Below, one piece after another: positions 38,501-48,290 of a stretch of DNA of 64,000 bases. Numbering within the stretch: position 1 is the stretch's first letter; each line of letters opens with the position of its first letter. This stretch comes from Pseudomonas rhizoryzae (GTDB lineage: Bacteria > Pseudomonadota > Gammaproteobacteria > Pseudomonadales > Pseudomonadaceae), in the NCBI RefSeq assembly GCF_005250615.1, contig NZ_SULM01000006.1, positions 124,001 through 188,000 of the forward strand, read 5' to 3'. The notes under the pieces were generated by a model. That model saw only the letters and a program-made list of their open reading frames with translations. It made no database searches and was not told the origin of the DNA. The translations under genes and the position numbers were made by a program.

Positions 38501-39574
38501 ATGAAAGTCACCCTGCTCGGCGCCGGCCACATCGGCTACACCATTTCCCAACTGCTGCATGCCAGTGGCGACTATCAGGTGACGGTGGCGGATCGTGACG
38601 AGCGGGCCCTGGCCGCCATCGCGGCCCTGGGTGTACGGACCCGCACCCTGGATACGGCCGACGCCGCCGCCCTGACCGCCGCCCTGGACGATCAGGACGT
38701 GGTGCTCAACGCCCTGCCCTATCACCTGGCGATCCCCGTGGCCCAGGCGGCCAAGGCTACCAATACCCACTACTTCGACCTGACCGAAGACGTGAAGGCG
38801 ACCAAGACCATTCGCCAGCTGGCCGAGGGCGCGAGCAACGCCTTCATGCCCCAGTGTGGCCTGGCGCCGGGTTTCATCGGCATCGCCGCCCATTCGCTGG
38901 CCAAGCGCTTCGACAGCGTGCGCGAAGTGAAGATGCGCGTCGGCGCCCTGCCGGAATTCCCCACCAATGCCCTGAAGTACAACCTGACCTGGAGCGTCGA
39001 CGGCCTGGTCAACGAGTACTGCCACCCCTGCGAAGCGGTGCGCAACGGCGAGCTGCAACTAGTGCAGCCGCTGGAGGGCCTGGAGCACTTTTCCCTGGAC
39101 GGCGTGGAATACGAGGCCTTCAACACCTCGGGCGGCCTGGGCACCCTCTGCGAGACCTTGCAGGGCCAGGTGGAAACCCTCGACTACAAGACCGTGCGCT
39201 ACCCCGGTCACCGCGACCTGATGAAGTTCCTGCTGGAAGACCTGCGCCTGGCCGGTGACCAGGAGCAACTCAAGGGCATCCTGCGCGGCGCCGTGCCCAC
39301 CACCATGCAGGACGTGGTGCTGGTGTTCGTCACCGTCAGCGGGATGCGCGATGGCAAGCTGGTGCAGGACGTCTTCAGCCGCAAGATCTTCGCCGCCGAG
39401 CGCGACGGCCGGCTGACCAGCGCCATCCAGATCACCACCGCCGCCGGCATCTGCACCGCCCTGGACCTGTTCCGCGAAGGCAAGCTGCCGCAGCGCGGCT
39501 TCATCGCCCAGGAGCAGGTGGACATGGACGCCTTCCTGGCCAACCGCTTCGGCAAGGCCTACCAGCCGGCCTGA
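38501..39574 (+). CDS. saccharopine dehydrogenase-family oxidoreductase
   Basis: 357 residues. N-terminal Rossmann fold with VTLLGAGHIGYTISQLL and an acidic residue after the second strand (VADRD), favouring NAD(H). The central/C-terminal catalytic half includes PQCGLAPGFIGIAAH and GGLGTLCETLQG. It resembles lysine 6-dehydrogenase or saccharopine reductase-like enzymes that act on amino acids or their imines. Exact substrate unknown. No lysine catabolic genes are adjacent. Confidence 0.85.
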   Translation: MKVTLLGAGHIGYTISQLLHASGDYQVTVADRDERALAAIAALGVRTRTLDTADAAALTAALDDQDVVLNALPYHLAIPVAQAAKATNTHYFDLTEDVKATKTIRQLAEGASNAFMPQCGLAPGFIGIAAHSLAKRFDSVREVKMRVGALPEFPTNALKYNLTWSVDGLVNEYCHPCEAVRNGELQLVQPLEGLEHFSLDGVEYEAFNTSGGLGTLCETLQGQVETLDYKTVRYPGHRDLMKFLLEDLRLAGDQEQLKGILRGAVPTTMQDVVLVFVTVSGMRDGKLVQDVFSRKIFAAERDGRLTSAIQITTAAGICTALDLFREGKLPQRGFIAQEQVDMDAFLANRFGKAYQPA

Positions 39575-39597
39575 GCGGGGAAGCTTAGCGGTGCCTG

Positions 39598-39639
39598 AGG
39601 GGTCCATAACGGTAGAGAGACCGTTAAAGGACCCCTTTT
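39598..39639 (+). terminator. two-tier hairpin with T-run abutting the next start codon
   Basis: Outer stem AGGGGTCC (39598-39605) / GGACCCCT (39629-39636) and inner AACGGT / ACCGTT, then TTTT directly before ATG 39641. It looks like a terminator for the upstream gene. The stem also takes in the likely AAAGGA ribosome site of the downstream gene. Confidence 0.75.
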
Positions 39640-39640
39640 C

Positions 39641-40582
39641 ATGCTCAGCGTCGCCATCGTCGGTTGCGAACAGATCCATGCCCAGGATTACCTGGACACC
39701 AGCCTGGCCGACCCGCGGGTACGGGTGGTTGCGGTAGCCAGCGAGCGCGATCTAGCCCGGGCGCAACGCCTTGCCGCGCCCCATAGCCTGTCTGTGCTGG
39801 ACGACTTCCGGCAGCTGCCCGCGGTGGACCTGGCCTTCGTCACCACCGCCATCGACGACCATGAAGCCGCGGTGGCGGCCCTGTTGCCCCGCGCCCGTCA
39901 TCTGTTCGTGGAAAAGCCGCTGGCCGTCTCGGCCGAGCGGGCCACCGCCCTGGCCGAGCGACTCGCCGGACGCTCCTTCTTCAGCGGCTTCTACCTGCGT
40001 ACCGACCCGGCCTTGCAGCAGCTGCGCCAGCTGGCGCGGGATGGCGCCATTGGCAGCCTCTCGCATCTGTCGCTGACCGCGGGCCATCCGGGACTGTTGG
40101 AGGGTTGGCTGAGCGAGTGGCCGGCGCATCTGGACGAGGCGCGCATGGGCTACGGCGCCTTTGGCGATCTGGCGGTTCATCTGCTCGACTTCAGCGCCTG
40201 GCTCACCGACCAGCCGTTGACGGTTGAGCATTGCCGTCTGGAGCGCGACCCTCGTTGGCCGCTGGATCACGGTGGCGAAGCCCTGCTGCACGCGGGCGCC
40301 CTGCCCATCCACCTGCGCGCCAGCGCCATCTTGCGCGGCCCGCGTCTGGCCATCCGCCTGGATGGCAGCTCGGGAACCCTGGAGCTCTCCGCCGGGCAAC
40401 TACTGCTGCACGATGCCCAAGGCAACCGCCAACTCCTGAGCGAAGGCGTCGATCCTGGGGTGCCCCAGGGCGCCCAGGCGGTATTCGATCAGTTACTTGG
40501 CCAGGAGCGTCCCGAGCTGGCCACCTTGGACGCTGCCCTTGCAGCCAATCATCTGCTTGATTATCTCTATGGACGCCGCTGA
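39641..40582 (+). CDS. Gfo/Idh/MocA-family oxidoreductase
   Basis: 313 residues. N-terminal nucleotide-binding fold LSVAIVGCEQIHAQDYL with a Cys in place of the usual glycine-rich middle, followed by FVTTAIDDHEAAVAALLPRA and the family EKPLA motif (LFVEKPLAVSAERA) that holds the catalytic lysine region. C-terminal domain about 125-313 includes FGDLAVHLLDFSAWL. Likely an NAD(P)-dependent sugar or inositol-type dehydrogenase; substrate unknown. The start follows a hairpin closely. Confidence 0.85.
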   Translation: MLSVAIVGCEQIHAQDYLDTSLADPRVRVVAVASERDLARAQRLAAPHSLSVLDDFRQLPAVDLAFVTTAIDDHEAAVAALLPRARHLFVEKPLAVSAERATALAERLAGRSFFSGFYLRTDPALQQLRQLARDGAIGSLSHLSLTAGHPGLLEGWLSEWPAHLDEARMGYGAFGDLAVHLLDFSAWLTDQPLTVEHCRLERDPRWPLDHGGEALLHAGALPIHLRASAILRGPRLAIRLDGSSGTLELSAGQLLLHDAQGNRQLLSEGVDPGVPQGAQAVFDQLLGQERPELATLDAALAANHLLDYLYGRR

Positions 40583-40621
40583 ACTGGCAAATTGCCAGCA
40601 ATATCGCCTGAATGAACCGAT

Positions 40622-40648
40622 TAAAGGTCATTCTATTGATGCCGATAG
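40622..40648 (+). promoter_or_regulatory. sigma-28 (FliA) promoter of the chemoreceptor gene
   Basis: TAAAGGTC - 11 bp - GCCGATAG, against the flagellar sigma consensus TAAAGTTT-N11-GCCGATAA: 13 of 16 positions match with ideal spacing. It lies 54 bp before the ATG of the chemoreceptor, as expected for a late flagellar-class gene. Confidence 0.85.
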
Positions 40649-40702
40649 CGAAGACATCCGGCGCACTGTGGCTGGCCTCTTCTTCGCTGAAAGGAACATT
40701 CA

Positions 40703-42343
40703 ATGGTCTGGTTCAACAATCTGGCGCTGGCGAAGAAACTCGCCATCGCCTTCGGCCTTTGCACCCTCATCACCCTCGGCATAGGTGCAGCCGGCATGAG
40801 TGGGCTCCACAGCCTCAACGCGCTGCTGGACTCGGTGCTGAACAACAATCTGCGCTCCATTACCCAGCTCAACGACTCCAAGAGCAACGTGATCGGCCAC
40901 AACCGCGACCTGTTCCGGCTGGTGTCCATGGCCTATGCCAATGCGCCCCAGGCTGACCAGGGACGTATTCTCGATTCGCTGCGCGCCAATCAAGCCGAAG
41001 CCGAGAAGCCCTTCGCGGACTATCGCGCCACGCCGCTGGAAGCCGATGAAAAGGCGGCCGGGGATGACTTCGAACGGGATTGGAAAGCCTATCTCGCGGG
41101 TGTCGACAGCGTGCTGGCGCGGCTGGCCGCCAAGGACCCCAGCGCTGCCTATCAACTCCTGAACGATCAGGTGCAACCGCTTTATCGCAAGACCATGGCC
41201 TCCTTCAAGATCATGGTGGAGTCCAACAAGCGCCAGGGCAACGAGTCCGGCGCCGCCGCCCACGCCACCTTCAACCAGGCTTTCTGGTTGCTGGGGGGCG
41301 GACTGGTACTGGCCGTGGTCTGCGCCCTGGTACTGGGCATCGTCATCACTCGCCTGATCGTCACCCCGATTCGCCAGGCCGTGACCAGCGCCGAGCGCGT
41401 CGCCCAGGGCGATCTGACCCAGACCATCCAGAGCACCCGCCGGGACGAAGCCGGTCAGCTGCTGCAGGCCCTGGGCGGTATGCAGCGTAGCCTGAAGGAC
41501 ACCGTGCAGCAGATGGCCAGCGCCGCCAGCCAACTCGCCGCGGCCGCCGAGGAATTGCATGCGGTCACCGAGGAAACCTCGCGCGGCCAGGTTCGTCAGC
41601 ACGATGAAGTGCAGCAGGCCGCCACGGCAGTCAACCAGATGACCGCCGCCGTGGAAGAGGTGGCCCGCAACGCCGCCTCCACCTCGACCGCCTCCCAGGA
41701 GACCAGCCGCGAGGCCCAACTCGGACGCGAGCAGGTGCAGCAAGCGGCCCAGGCCATGGCGGTGATGACCACCGAGATCACCGATTCCACCCACAAGGTG
41801 CAGACCCTGGAAGGCCAGGTCCGCGAGATCGGCCAGGTGCTGGAAGTGATCCGCGGCATCGCCGAGCAGACCAACCTCTTGGCGCTCAACGCCGCCATCG
41901 AGGCCGCCCGCGCCGGCGAGCAGGGCCGTGGCTTCGCCGTGGTAGCGGACGAGGTCCGCGCCCTGGCCCATCGTACCCAGGGCTCCACTGGCGAGATCGA
42001 ACGCATGATGAGCGCCGTGCGCGGCAGTGCCGAAGAGGCAGTGAGCGCCATGCACAAGAGCCAGACCCTGGCCGACGACACCCAACAGCGCGCCAATCGT
42101 GCCGGCGAGGCGCTGGAGCGCATCACCGCCGGAGTGGCCCGTATCGAGGAGCGCAACCTGGTGATCGCCAGTGCCGCCGAGGAGCAGGCCCAGGTGGCCC
42201 GCGAGGTGGACCGCAATCTGGTGAACATCCAGGATCTGTCCACCCAGACCGCTACCGGCGCCCAGCAGACCGCGGCCTCCAGCCAGGAGCTGTCACGTCT
42301 GGCGACTTCCTTCCAGGGTCTGGTGGCGCAATTCCGTTACTGA
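40703..42343 (+). CDS. methyl-accepting chemotaxis protein with 4HB sensor
   Basis: 546 residues. TM1 (about 12-32) is followed by a 4-helix-bundle periplasmic sensor (about 35-190; [36 protein letters not shown]), TM2 (about 193-215), HAMP (about 216-268), and a signalling domain with tip [20 protein letters not shown]. Methylation helices are rich in paired E/Q. No C-terminal CheR-tethering pentapeptide. Ligand unknown; 4HB sensors often bind small organic acids. Driven by the FliA-type promoter upstream. Confidence 0.93.
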   Translation: MVWFNNLALAKKLAIAFGLCTLITLGIGAAGMSGLHSLNALLDSVLNNNLRSITQLNDSKSNVIGHNRDLFRLVSMAYANAPQADQGRILDSLRANQAEAEKPFADYRATPLEADEKAAGDDFERDWKAYLAGVDSVLARLAAKDPSAAYQLLNDQVQPLYRKTMASFKIMVESNKRQGNESGAAAHATFNQAFWLLGGGLVLAVVCALVLGIVITRLIVTPIRQAVTSAERVAQGDLTQTIQSTRRDEAGQLLQALGGMQRSLKDTVQQMASAASQLAAAAEELHAVTEETSRGQVRQHDEVQQAATAVNQMTAAVEEVARNAASTSTASQETSREAQLGREQVQQAAQAMAVMTTEITDSTHKVQTLEGQVREIGQVLEVIRGIAEQTNLLALNAAIEAARAGEQGRGFAVVADEVRALAHRTQGSTGEIERMMSAVRGSAEEAVSAMHKSQTLADDTQQRANRAGEALERITAGVARIEERNLVIASAAEEQAQVAREVDRNLVNIQDLSTQTATGAQQTAASSQELSRLATSFQGLVAQFRY

Positions 42344-42508
42344 GGCAAGCCTCGGCATCCTTCCGACCAGCGGTCAGCCTGCCCTCGCACGAGAGAGCGG
42401 CAGGCTTCAAGCGCAGCGGTGACGTTCAACGAACGGAACGCGCTCAGCAGGGATTGAACATCCTGGACTAGAGCGGCTCTGAGCTGAAACACCCGATTGG
42501 ATGCTCCC

Positions 42509-42763
42509 ATGCGCTTCACCTACGATGCTCGCCGCAGTTATCGCCTGATCGGCCTGGATGATGGTCGACTGGCCGGTCAATTGCTCGGAGGCCAGCTGTA
42601 CATCATGGTCGCAGGCGATGGCACCCAACCCACGTCCTATGCCCAGCTGGAAGACGACCAGTTGCGTACGTCCGAGGGCGACCTGATCGGCTGCCGCGAG
42701 GCGGACATCCTCACCCTGCAACGTACCGGTATAGCACTGCGCCTGGAGCCGCTCGATCCCTGA
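42509..42763 (+). CDS. small hypothetical protein
   Basis: 84 residues beginning MRFTYDARRSYRLIGLDDGR. Predicted beta-rich cytoplasmic protein (GQLLGGQLYIMVAGDG, LIGCREADILTL); no signal peptide. There is no good ribosome site, so support is the coding-like composition and isolated position only. A four-copy 8-bp repeat starts two bases after its stop. Could be spurious. Confidence 0.45.
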   Translation: MRFTYDARRSYRLIGLDDGRLAGQLLGGQLYIMVAGDGTQPTSYAQLEDDQLRTSEGDLIGCREADILTLQRTGIALRLEPLDP

Positions 42764-42764
42764 G

Positions 42765-42796
42765 TGCCGAGCTGCCGAGCTGCCGAGCTGCCGAGC
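42765..42796. repeat. 8-bp tandem repeat, four copies
   Basis: TGCCGAGC repeated four times without error immediately after the small gene's stop codon. It is a slippage-prone microsatellite. Confidence 0.9.
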
Positions 42797-43025
42797 TGAA
42801 GGCTATCCAGCCAACTCCTGACTGGTGTTTTCACCAGCGTCCAAGACGCTTGGCGCTGGCTACCCTGCTGCAATCGAAAAAGCGACGCCCGTAGCCAAAG
42901 CTACAGACCTCATACGTCTTCCGACAACAGACGGGAACCTCGCCCGGCCTGCGGCTTTCCATTTTCCTGAACGTCATCGAAAAGGTCGCCATCCGGCGCC
43001 TTTCTTGCGCTTTTCAGGAGATGTC

Positions 43026-43919
43026 ATGTCCCGCGACAACCAGTACGCCATGCAGAACCCCCTCACCCAGTATCCCCAGCCGGAATTCCCCAAGCAGTCC
43101 CAGGAAGCGCCTGGCCTGGCTCAGGTCATGCAACCGCGTCCCGATCATGGCGAGACCAGCTACCAGGGATTTGGCCGGTTGGCGGGGCGCAAGGCGCTGA
43201 TCACCGGGGCGGATTCGGGCATCGGTCGGGCGACCGCCATCGCCTATGCCCGCGAGGGTGCCGACCTGGTGCTCAACTACCTGCCCGAGGAGGAAGCCGA
43301 CGCCCAGGAAGTGGTCAAGCTGGTGGAAGCCGAGGGTCGCCAGGCCTTTTGCCTACCCGGTGACCTGAAGGACGAGGCCTTCTGCAACCAGTTGGTGAGT
43401 AAGGCCAAGGACGCCCTCGGTGGCCTCGATATCCTGGTCAACGTGGCCGGCAAGCAGACCGCCGTGCCGGACATCGCCGAGCTGACCACCGAGCAGTTCG
43501 ACGCCACCTTCAAGACCAACGTCTATGCGCTGTTCTGGCTGTGTAAGGCGGCGCTGCCGCACCTGCCGGCCGGCGCCACCATCATCAACACCACCTCGAT
43601 CCAGGCCACCCAGCCCTCCGAGTTCCTACTGGACTACGCCGCCACCAAGGCAGCCATCACCAACTTCACCAAGGCCCTGGCCAAGCAGGTCGCCGCCAAG
43701 GGTATCCGGGTGAATGCGGTGGCCCCCGGCCCCTTCTGGACCCCGCTGCAACCCAGCGGTGGCCAGCCCCAGGAGAAGATCCCCAGCTTCGGCGGCGAGA
43801 CGGTGTTCAAGCGCCCGGGGCAGCCGGCGGAACTGGCACCCCTCTATGTGCTGCTGGCCTCCCAGGAATCCAGCTATGTGACCGGTGAGGTCTATGGCGC
43901 TACCGGAGGCATGGGCTAA
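43026..43919 (+). CDS. short-chain dehydrogenase with N-terminal extension (YghA/general stress type)
   Basis: 297 residues; ATG at 43026 with AGGAG five bases upstream. A proline/glutamine-rich N-terminal 45 residues ([20 protein letters not shown]) precede a classical SDR: cofactor loop [30 protein letters not shown] and the catalytic YAATK. This long form is common among stress-induced SDRs such as E. coli YghA, which reduce small aldehydes or ketones. Followed after five bases by the GH15 gene and then the glycosylase gene. Confidence 0.9.
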   Translation: MSRDNQYAMQNPLTQYPQPEFPKQSQEAPGLAQVMQPRPDHGETSYQGFGRLAGRKALITGADSGIGRATAIAYAREGADLVLNYLPEEEADAQEVVKLVEAEGRQAFCLPGDLKDEAFCNQLVSKAKDALGGLDILVNVAGKQTAVPDIAELTTEQFDATFKTNVYALFWLCKAALPHLPAGATIINTTSIQATQPSEFLLDYAATKAAITNFTKALAKQVAAKGIRVNAVAPGPFWTPLQPSGGQPQEKIPSFGGETVFKRPGQPAELAPLYVLLASQESSYVTGEVYGATGGMG

Positions 43920-43924
43920 GGGCC

Positions 43925-45724
43925 ATGGCGGCTTTCGACCCGGCGCGCCAGGACGGCTATGCGCCCCTGGCGGGCTATGCCGCCCTCTCCGACGGCCGCT
44001 CGGTGGCCCTGGTGGCAACGGACGGCTCGCTGGACTGGTGGTGCGTGCCCAACATGGATTCCGCCCCGCTGTTCGACCGCCTGCTGGATGCCCCGGACGG
44101 CGGTTTCTTCGCCATTGCCCCAGTGGCCGACTATCGCGTCGAGCGGGCCTATCGTGAAGACAGCAACGTGCTGGAGACATGCTTCCACACCGCCGAAGGC
44201 AGTGTGCGCCTGACCGAATCGCTCAACAGCGGCTCGGCCGGGCGCCTGCCCTGGTGCGAACTGGGCCGCCGGATTGAAGGAGTCTCTGGACGGGTCGAAT
44301 TGCGTATCGAACTGGTACCCGGCACCCAGGGCCAGACCGTCTCGCCCTGGATGCGCAGTACCCCCAATGGCGAGGTCATGCATGTCGATGGCGTCATGGC
44401 CACCCTGCGCTATTGCGAGCGCCTGGAAATCCTCCAGCGCGACGACCGCCGGCTGGTGGCGCGCCTGGTATTGGAGGCTGGCCAACGCAGCGTGCTGGCC
44501 CTGACCGCCACCGAGAACGAACCCCTGATCGTGCCGACGCTGGAAGAAGTCGATCAGCGCATCGACCGCAGCGACCAGGCCTGGCGAGAGTGGGCCCAAG
44601 GCTTTGCCTATCGGGGTGAATTCCTCAGCGAGGTGAAGCGTTCGGCCCTGGCGCTCAAGCTGCTGCTCTACTCCCCCACCGGTGCCATCGTCGCCGCGGC
44701 CACCACCTCGCTGCCGGAGCGGATCGGCGGCGACAAGAACTACGAATATCGCTATGCCTGGGTGCGCGATGCGGTCTTCACCATCAAGGCCTTCCTCTAC
44801 CTGGGCGCGCTGGGCGAGGCCCAGGCGGCCCTGGCCTAGATCCAGAACGTCATCCGCCGCCATGGCAACCGCCTGCACACCTGCTTCACCCTGGAAGGCG
44901 CACTGGCGCCCGCGGAACGCACCATCCCGGTTCCCGGCTATCGCGACTCCCAGCCGGTGCGCGTCGGCAATCGCGCCAGCGCCCAGTGCCAGCTGAGTCT
45001 CTATGGCGATCTGCTGGAGACCTTCCGCCTCTATGCGAGCAAGGGCCACATACTGGATTTCGCCACCGCCAGCCTGCTCACCGACCTGGCCAATCTCTGC
45101 GCCGACAGTTGGCGCCAGCCGGATGCCGGCATGTGGGAGCTGCCCGAGGAGCGCCACTACACCCTCTCCAAGCTGGGTTGCTGGTTCGCCCTGGATCGCG
45201 CCGTGACCCTGGCCCGCGAGGGCCATATCCCCGATGCCCTGTGCGGTCGCTGGCAACGGGAGCGCGACCGTATCCGCGACTGGGTCAACGAACACTGCTG
45301 GAGCGAACGCCAACAGGCCTACACCTTCTATGCCGGCACCGAGCGCCTGGATGCCGGCCTGCTACTGGGCATCCGCTTCGGCTTCGACGGCGGTACACGC
45401 GCGGTCAGCACCCTGGCCGCCATTCGCCGCGAGTTGGCCCGGGGCCCGCTGGTCTATCGCTACAGCGGCGCCGAGCGCGAAGAAGGCGCCTTCCTCGCCT
45501 GCTCCTACTGGATGGTCGAGGCTTATGCGGTACTGGGCGAGGTGGAGCAGGCGCGCGCATTGATGCGCGAGGTGCTGGCCGCCAGCCTCAACGGCGTCGG
45601 GCTGATGACCGAGATGCGCGATCCGCGCGACGGCGCGGCCCTGGGTAATTTCCCCCAGGGCCTGAGCCACCTGGCCCTGGTGCACGCCGCGCTGATCCTG
45701 GAAACGCCGGAGTCCGGGGTGTGA
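43925..45724 (+). pseudogene. glycoside hydrolase family 15 protein interrupted by an in-frame TAG
   Basis: One frame runs for 599 codons except for TAG at 44837-44839 (codon 305), in ALAEAQAALA-TAG-IQNVIRRHG context. Restoring a single base (TGG, Trp) would give an uninterrupted GH15 glucoamylase/trehalase-like enzyme. The N-terminal half carries the beta-sandwich (LVATDGSLDWWCVPNMDSAP). The (alpha/alpha)6 half has DKNYEYRYAWVRDAVFTIKA before the stop and GMWELPEERHYTLSKLGCWF after it. Both halves show no other damage, so the lesion is recent, a sequencing error, or read through. Intact relatives cleave trehalose or alpha-glucans. Confidence 0.85.
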
Positions 45725-46278
45725 TGGAGTTGGATTTCAGTCATCCGGTGGAGGAAGTCGCTCGGCAACTGATCGGCGCCACCCTGCTAGTCGCGGGGGT
45801 GGGCGGCGTGATCGTCGAGACGGAAGCCTACGACGGCGAAGACCCGGCCTCCCACAGCTTTTCCGGCCCGACTCCACGCAACAAGGCCATGTTCGGCCCG
45901 CCCGGGCATGCCTATGTCTATCGCTCCTACGGCATCCACTGGTGCTTCAACCTGGTCTGTCGCGAGCCTGGTCATGGCGCCGGGGTCTTGATTCGCGCCC
46001 TGGAGCCGCGTTGGGGGCTGGAACTCATGCGCGAGCGACGCGGCGGGTTGGCCGATCGACTGCTCTGCGCCGGTCCGGGCCGGGTCTGCCAGGCGCTGGG
46101 CATCGACGGCAGCCACGACGGTCTACCGCTGGCTGGACCGCCCTTTCAATTGACACCGGCGGTCGAGCCCATGGCCGTGGTCCAGGGCCCGCGTATCGGT
46201 ATCACCCGCGCCCGCGAGGTGCCCTGGCGCTTCGGCCTGGCCGGTTCGCGCTATCTGAGCCGAGGCTTTCCGAGCTGA
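45724..46278 (+). CDS. DNA-3-methyladenine glycosylase (AAG/MPG family)
   Basis: 184 residues, ATG overlapping the GH15 stop (TGATG). Family motifs: [20 protein letters not shown] with the catalytic Glu, [20 protein letters not shown], and [14 protein letters not shown]. It removes alkylated purines (3-methyladenine, hypoxanthine) to start base-excision repair. The overlap means translation could depend on ribosomes finishing the GH15 frame, so the upstream amber codon may lower its expression. Confidence 0.93.
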   Translation: MELDFSHPVEEVARQLIGATLLVAGVGGVIVETEAYDGEDPASHSFSGPTPRNKAMFGPPGHAYVYRSYGIHWCFNLVCREPGHGAGVLIRALEPRWGLELMRERRGGLADRLLCAGPGRVCQALGIDGSHDGLPLAGPPFQLTPAVEPMAVVQGPRIGITRAREVPWRFGLAGSRYLSRGFPS

Positions 46279-46595
46279 GCGCAAGGTAGCCCCGCCGGCG
46301 CTGCGCGACGATGGCGTACCCAAGTTGGGTGCGTCGAGCCCCAGCTTCGCACCCATGGCCCAGAGCACGGCGCCACGCGCCAGCTCAGGTTCGTCGACGG
46401 CAAGTTGGTGGAGACCAGGGTGGCGCGTCAGGGAGAGGGATACCCCAACTTCCATACCCCTCACCCCGGCCCTCTCCCAAAGCGAGAGGGGGCGAAGCGG
46501 CTCCTGCCCTCCATACCCCTCGCCCCAACCCTTTAGCCAAGCAGCTCCCGCGTAGGTTGGGTTGAGCGCAGCGAAGCCCAACAATCCGGGCCCAT
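46279..46595. repeat. intergenic region with degenerate REP-like elements
   Basis: The 366-bp gap between the glycosylase and pstB holds no convincing gene. At 46456-46493 a copy of the CCCTCACCCCGGCCCTCTCCC-AGCGAGAGG hairpin occurs, a relative of the 8.3-kb array core. A decayed half copy follows at 46515-46535. At 46550-46583 lies a single arm (GTAGGTTGGGTTGAGCGCAG) of the REP family seen at 33.5 and 38.3 kb. Confidence 0.75.
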
Positions 46596-46623
46596 GAAAA
46601 AGGCCACTCCCAGGAGTGGCCTT
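46596..46623 (-). terminator. terminator of the pst operon
   Basis: Read leftward: AGGCCACTCC / GGAGTGGCCT with a two-base loop, then TTTTTC. It lies 22 bp after the pstB stop and ends the operon before any phoU. Confidence 0.92.
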
Positions 46624-46644
46624 CAAGTACGAACTGGCAAGGCT

Positions 46645-47409
46645 TCAGCCGAAGCGACCGGTGATGTAGTCCTCGGTCTGCTTCTTGTCCGGCTTGGTGA
46701 AGATCTTGTCGGTCTTGTCCATTTCGATCAGCTCACCCAGGTACATGAAGGCGGTGACGTCGGAACAGCGCGCCGCCTGCTGCATGTTGTGGGTAACGAT
46801 CACCACGGTGAACTCCTGCTTGAGCTCGGCCAGCAGTTGCTCGATGCGCGCGGTGGAAATCGGGTCCAGGGCCGAGGTGGGTTCGTCCAGCAGCAACACC
46901 CGCGGCCGCAGGGCGATGGTGCGGGCGATGCACAGGCGCTGCTGCTGACCACCGGAGAGGCCCAGGGCGCTCTGGTTCAGCTTGTCCTTGACCTCATCCC
47001 ACAGCGCCGCGCCGCGCAGGGCCTGCTCGACGCGATCCTGCAATTCCACCCGTGACAACCGCTCGTGGTGGCGAATGCCATAGGCGACGTTGTCGGCGAT
47101 GGACATGGGGAACGGCACCGGCTTCTGGAACACCATGCCGATGGTGCTGCGCAGACGGCTCAGCGAGTACTTGGGATCGAGGATGTTCTCCCCGTCCATG
47201 AGGATCTCGCCGGTCGCTTCCAGCCCCGGATATTCGGAGTAGATGCGGTTGAAGATGCGCAGCAGCGTGGACTTGCCGCACCCGGACGGGCCGATGATGG
47301 CGGTGATCTGCTTGGCCGCGATGTCCAGGTTGATCGACTTGAGCGCCTGGTGGCCCTTGTAGCGGAAGCCGACGTCGCGCGCCTGCAGTTCCGGTATCTG
47401 CGTCTGCAT
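46645..47409 (-). CDS. pstB: phosphate ABC transporter ATPase PstB
   Basis: 254 residues from the ATG at 47409, 5 bp after pstA. Walker [13 protein letters not shown], signature [15 protein letters not shown], Walker [17 protein letters not shown], switch [13 protein letters not shown]. The C-terminus DYITGRFG is typical of PstB. It drives phosphate import through PstCA. A longer in-frame extension upstream overlaps pstA and is not family-like. Confidence 0.96.
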   Translation of the reverse strand: MQTQIPELQARDVGFRYKGHQALKSINLDIAAKQITAIIGPSGCGKSTLLRIFNRIYSEYPGLEATGEILMDGENILDPKYSLSRLRSTIGMVFQKPVPFPMSIADNVAYGIRHHERLSRVELQDRVEQALRGAALWDEVKDKLNQSALGLSGGQQQRLCIARTIALRPRVLLLDEPTSALDPISTARIEQLLAELKQEFTVVIVTHNMQQAARCSDVTAFMYLGELIEMDKTDKIFTKPDKKQTEDYITGRFG

Positions 47410-47414
47410 GGTAG

Positions 47415-48290
47415 TCACTTGGAATCCCGGTTGCGAAAGTAGAAGCGAGAGGAGAGGTTCAGGAACAGCACGAACAACGTCAACAGCAGGGCGCCGGCCC
47501 AGGCCAGTTGCTGCCAGTTCTCGAACGGACTCATGGCGAACTGGAAGATGGTCACGGGGACGGTAGCCATGGGCTGCAGCAGGTCGGCGTTCCAGTATTG
47601 GTTGCCAAACGCGGTGAACAGCAGCGGCGCGGTCTCGCCGGTGATCCGCGCGATGGCCAGCAGTACCCCGGTGACCACGCCCGCGCGGGAGGCGCGCAGC
47701 AGGATCTGCAGGGTCACTTTCCACTGCGGGATGCCCAACGCCAGCGCCGCCTCGCGCATGGCCGAGGGCTGGAGCTGCATCATCTCGTCGGTGGTGCGGG
47801 TCACCACCGGCACCACCAGCATGGCCAGCGCCAGGGACCCGGCCAGGCCGGAGAAACCCACGCTGCCGCCGGTGAGCTGGCTCAGCTGCATCACCACCAC
47901 GGTGTAGATGAACAGGCCGATGACGATGGAGGGCGCCGACAGCAGGATGTCGTTGACGAAGCGCACCACCAGGCCGAGCTTGGAATGGCGGGCATATTCC
48001 GCCAGCCAGAGACCGGCCAGGATGCCGATGGGCGCGCCGATGGCAGTGCCCAGCAGGGTGATCAGCACGCTACCGAACAGGGCATTGGCCAGGCCACCAC
48101 CAGTGGCACCGGGCGGCGGCGTCATTTCCACGAAGATGCTCGGGCTGAGGGCGGTCATGCCCTTGAGCAGGGTGGTGCCGAGGATCCAGGCCAGAAAGCT
48201 CAGGCCCAGCACGGCGGCGGCGCTACCGAAGATCAGCGCGATGCCGTTCTTGATCCGGCGCTTGCGGTAGAGATAGGCGTCGATTTGCAT
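47415..48290 (-). CDS. pstA: phosphate ABC transporter permease PstA
   Basis: 291 residues, six membrane segments, short basic N-terminus (YRKRRIKNG). PstA motifs [19 protein letters not shown] and [19 protein letters not shown] are present. The length is standard, unlike the enlarged PstA of some P. aeruginosa-type systems. Its ATG shares a base with the pstC stop (TGATG), giving tight coupling. Confidence 0.95.
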   Translation of the reverse strand: MQIDAYLYRKRRIKNGIALIFGSAAAVLGLSFLAWILGTTLLKGMTALSPSIFVEMTPPPGATGGGLANALFGSVLITLLGTAIGAPIGILAGLWLAEYARHSKLGLVVRFVNDILLSAPSIVIGLFIYTVVVMQLSQLTGGSVGFSGLAGSLALAMLVVPVVTRTTDEMMQLQPSAMREAALALGIPQWKVTLQILLRASRAGVVTGVLLAIARITGETAPLLFTAFGNQYWNADLLQPMATVPVTIFQFAMSPFENWQQLAWAGALLLTLFVLFLNLSSRFYFRNRDSK

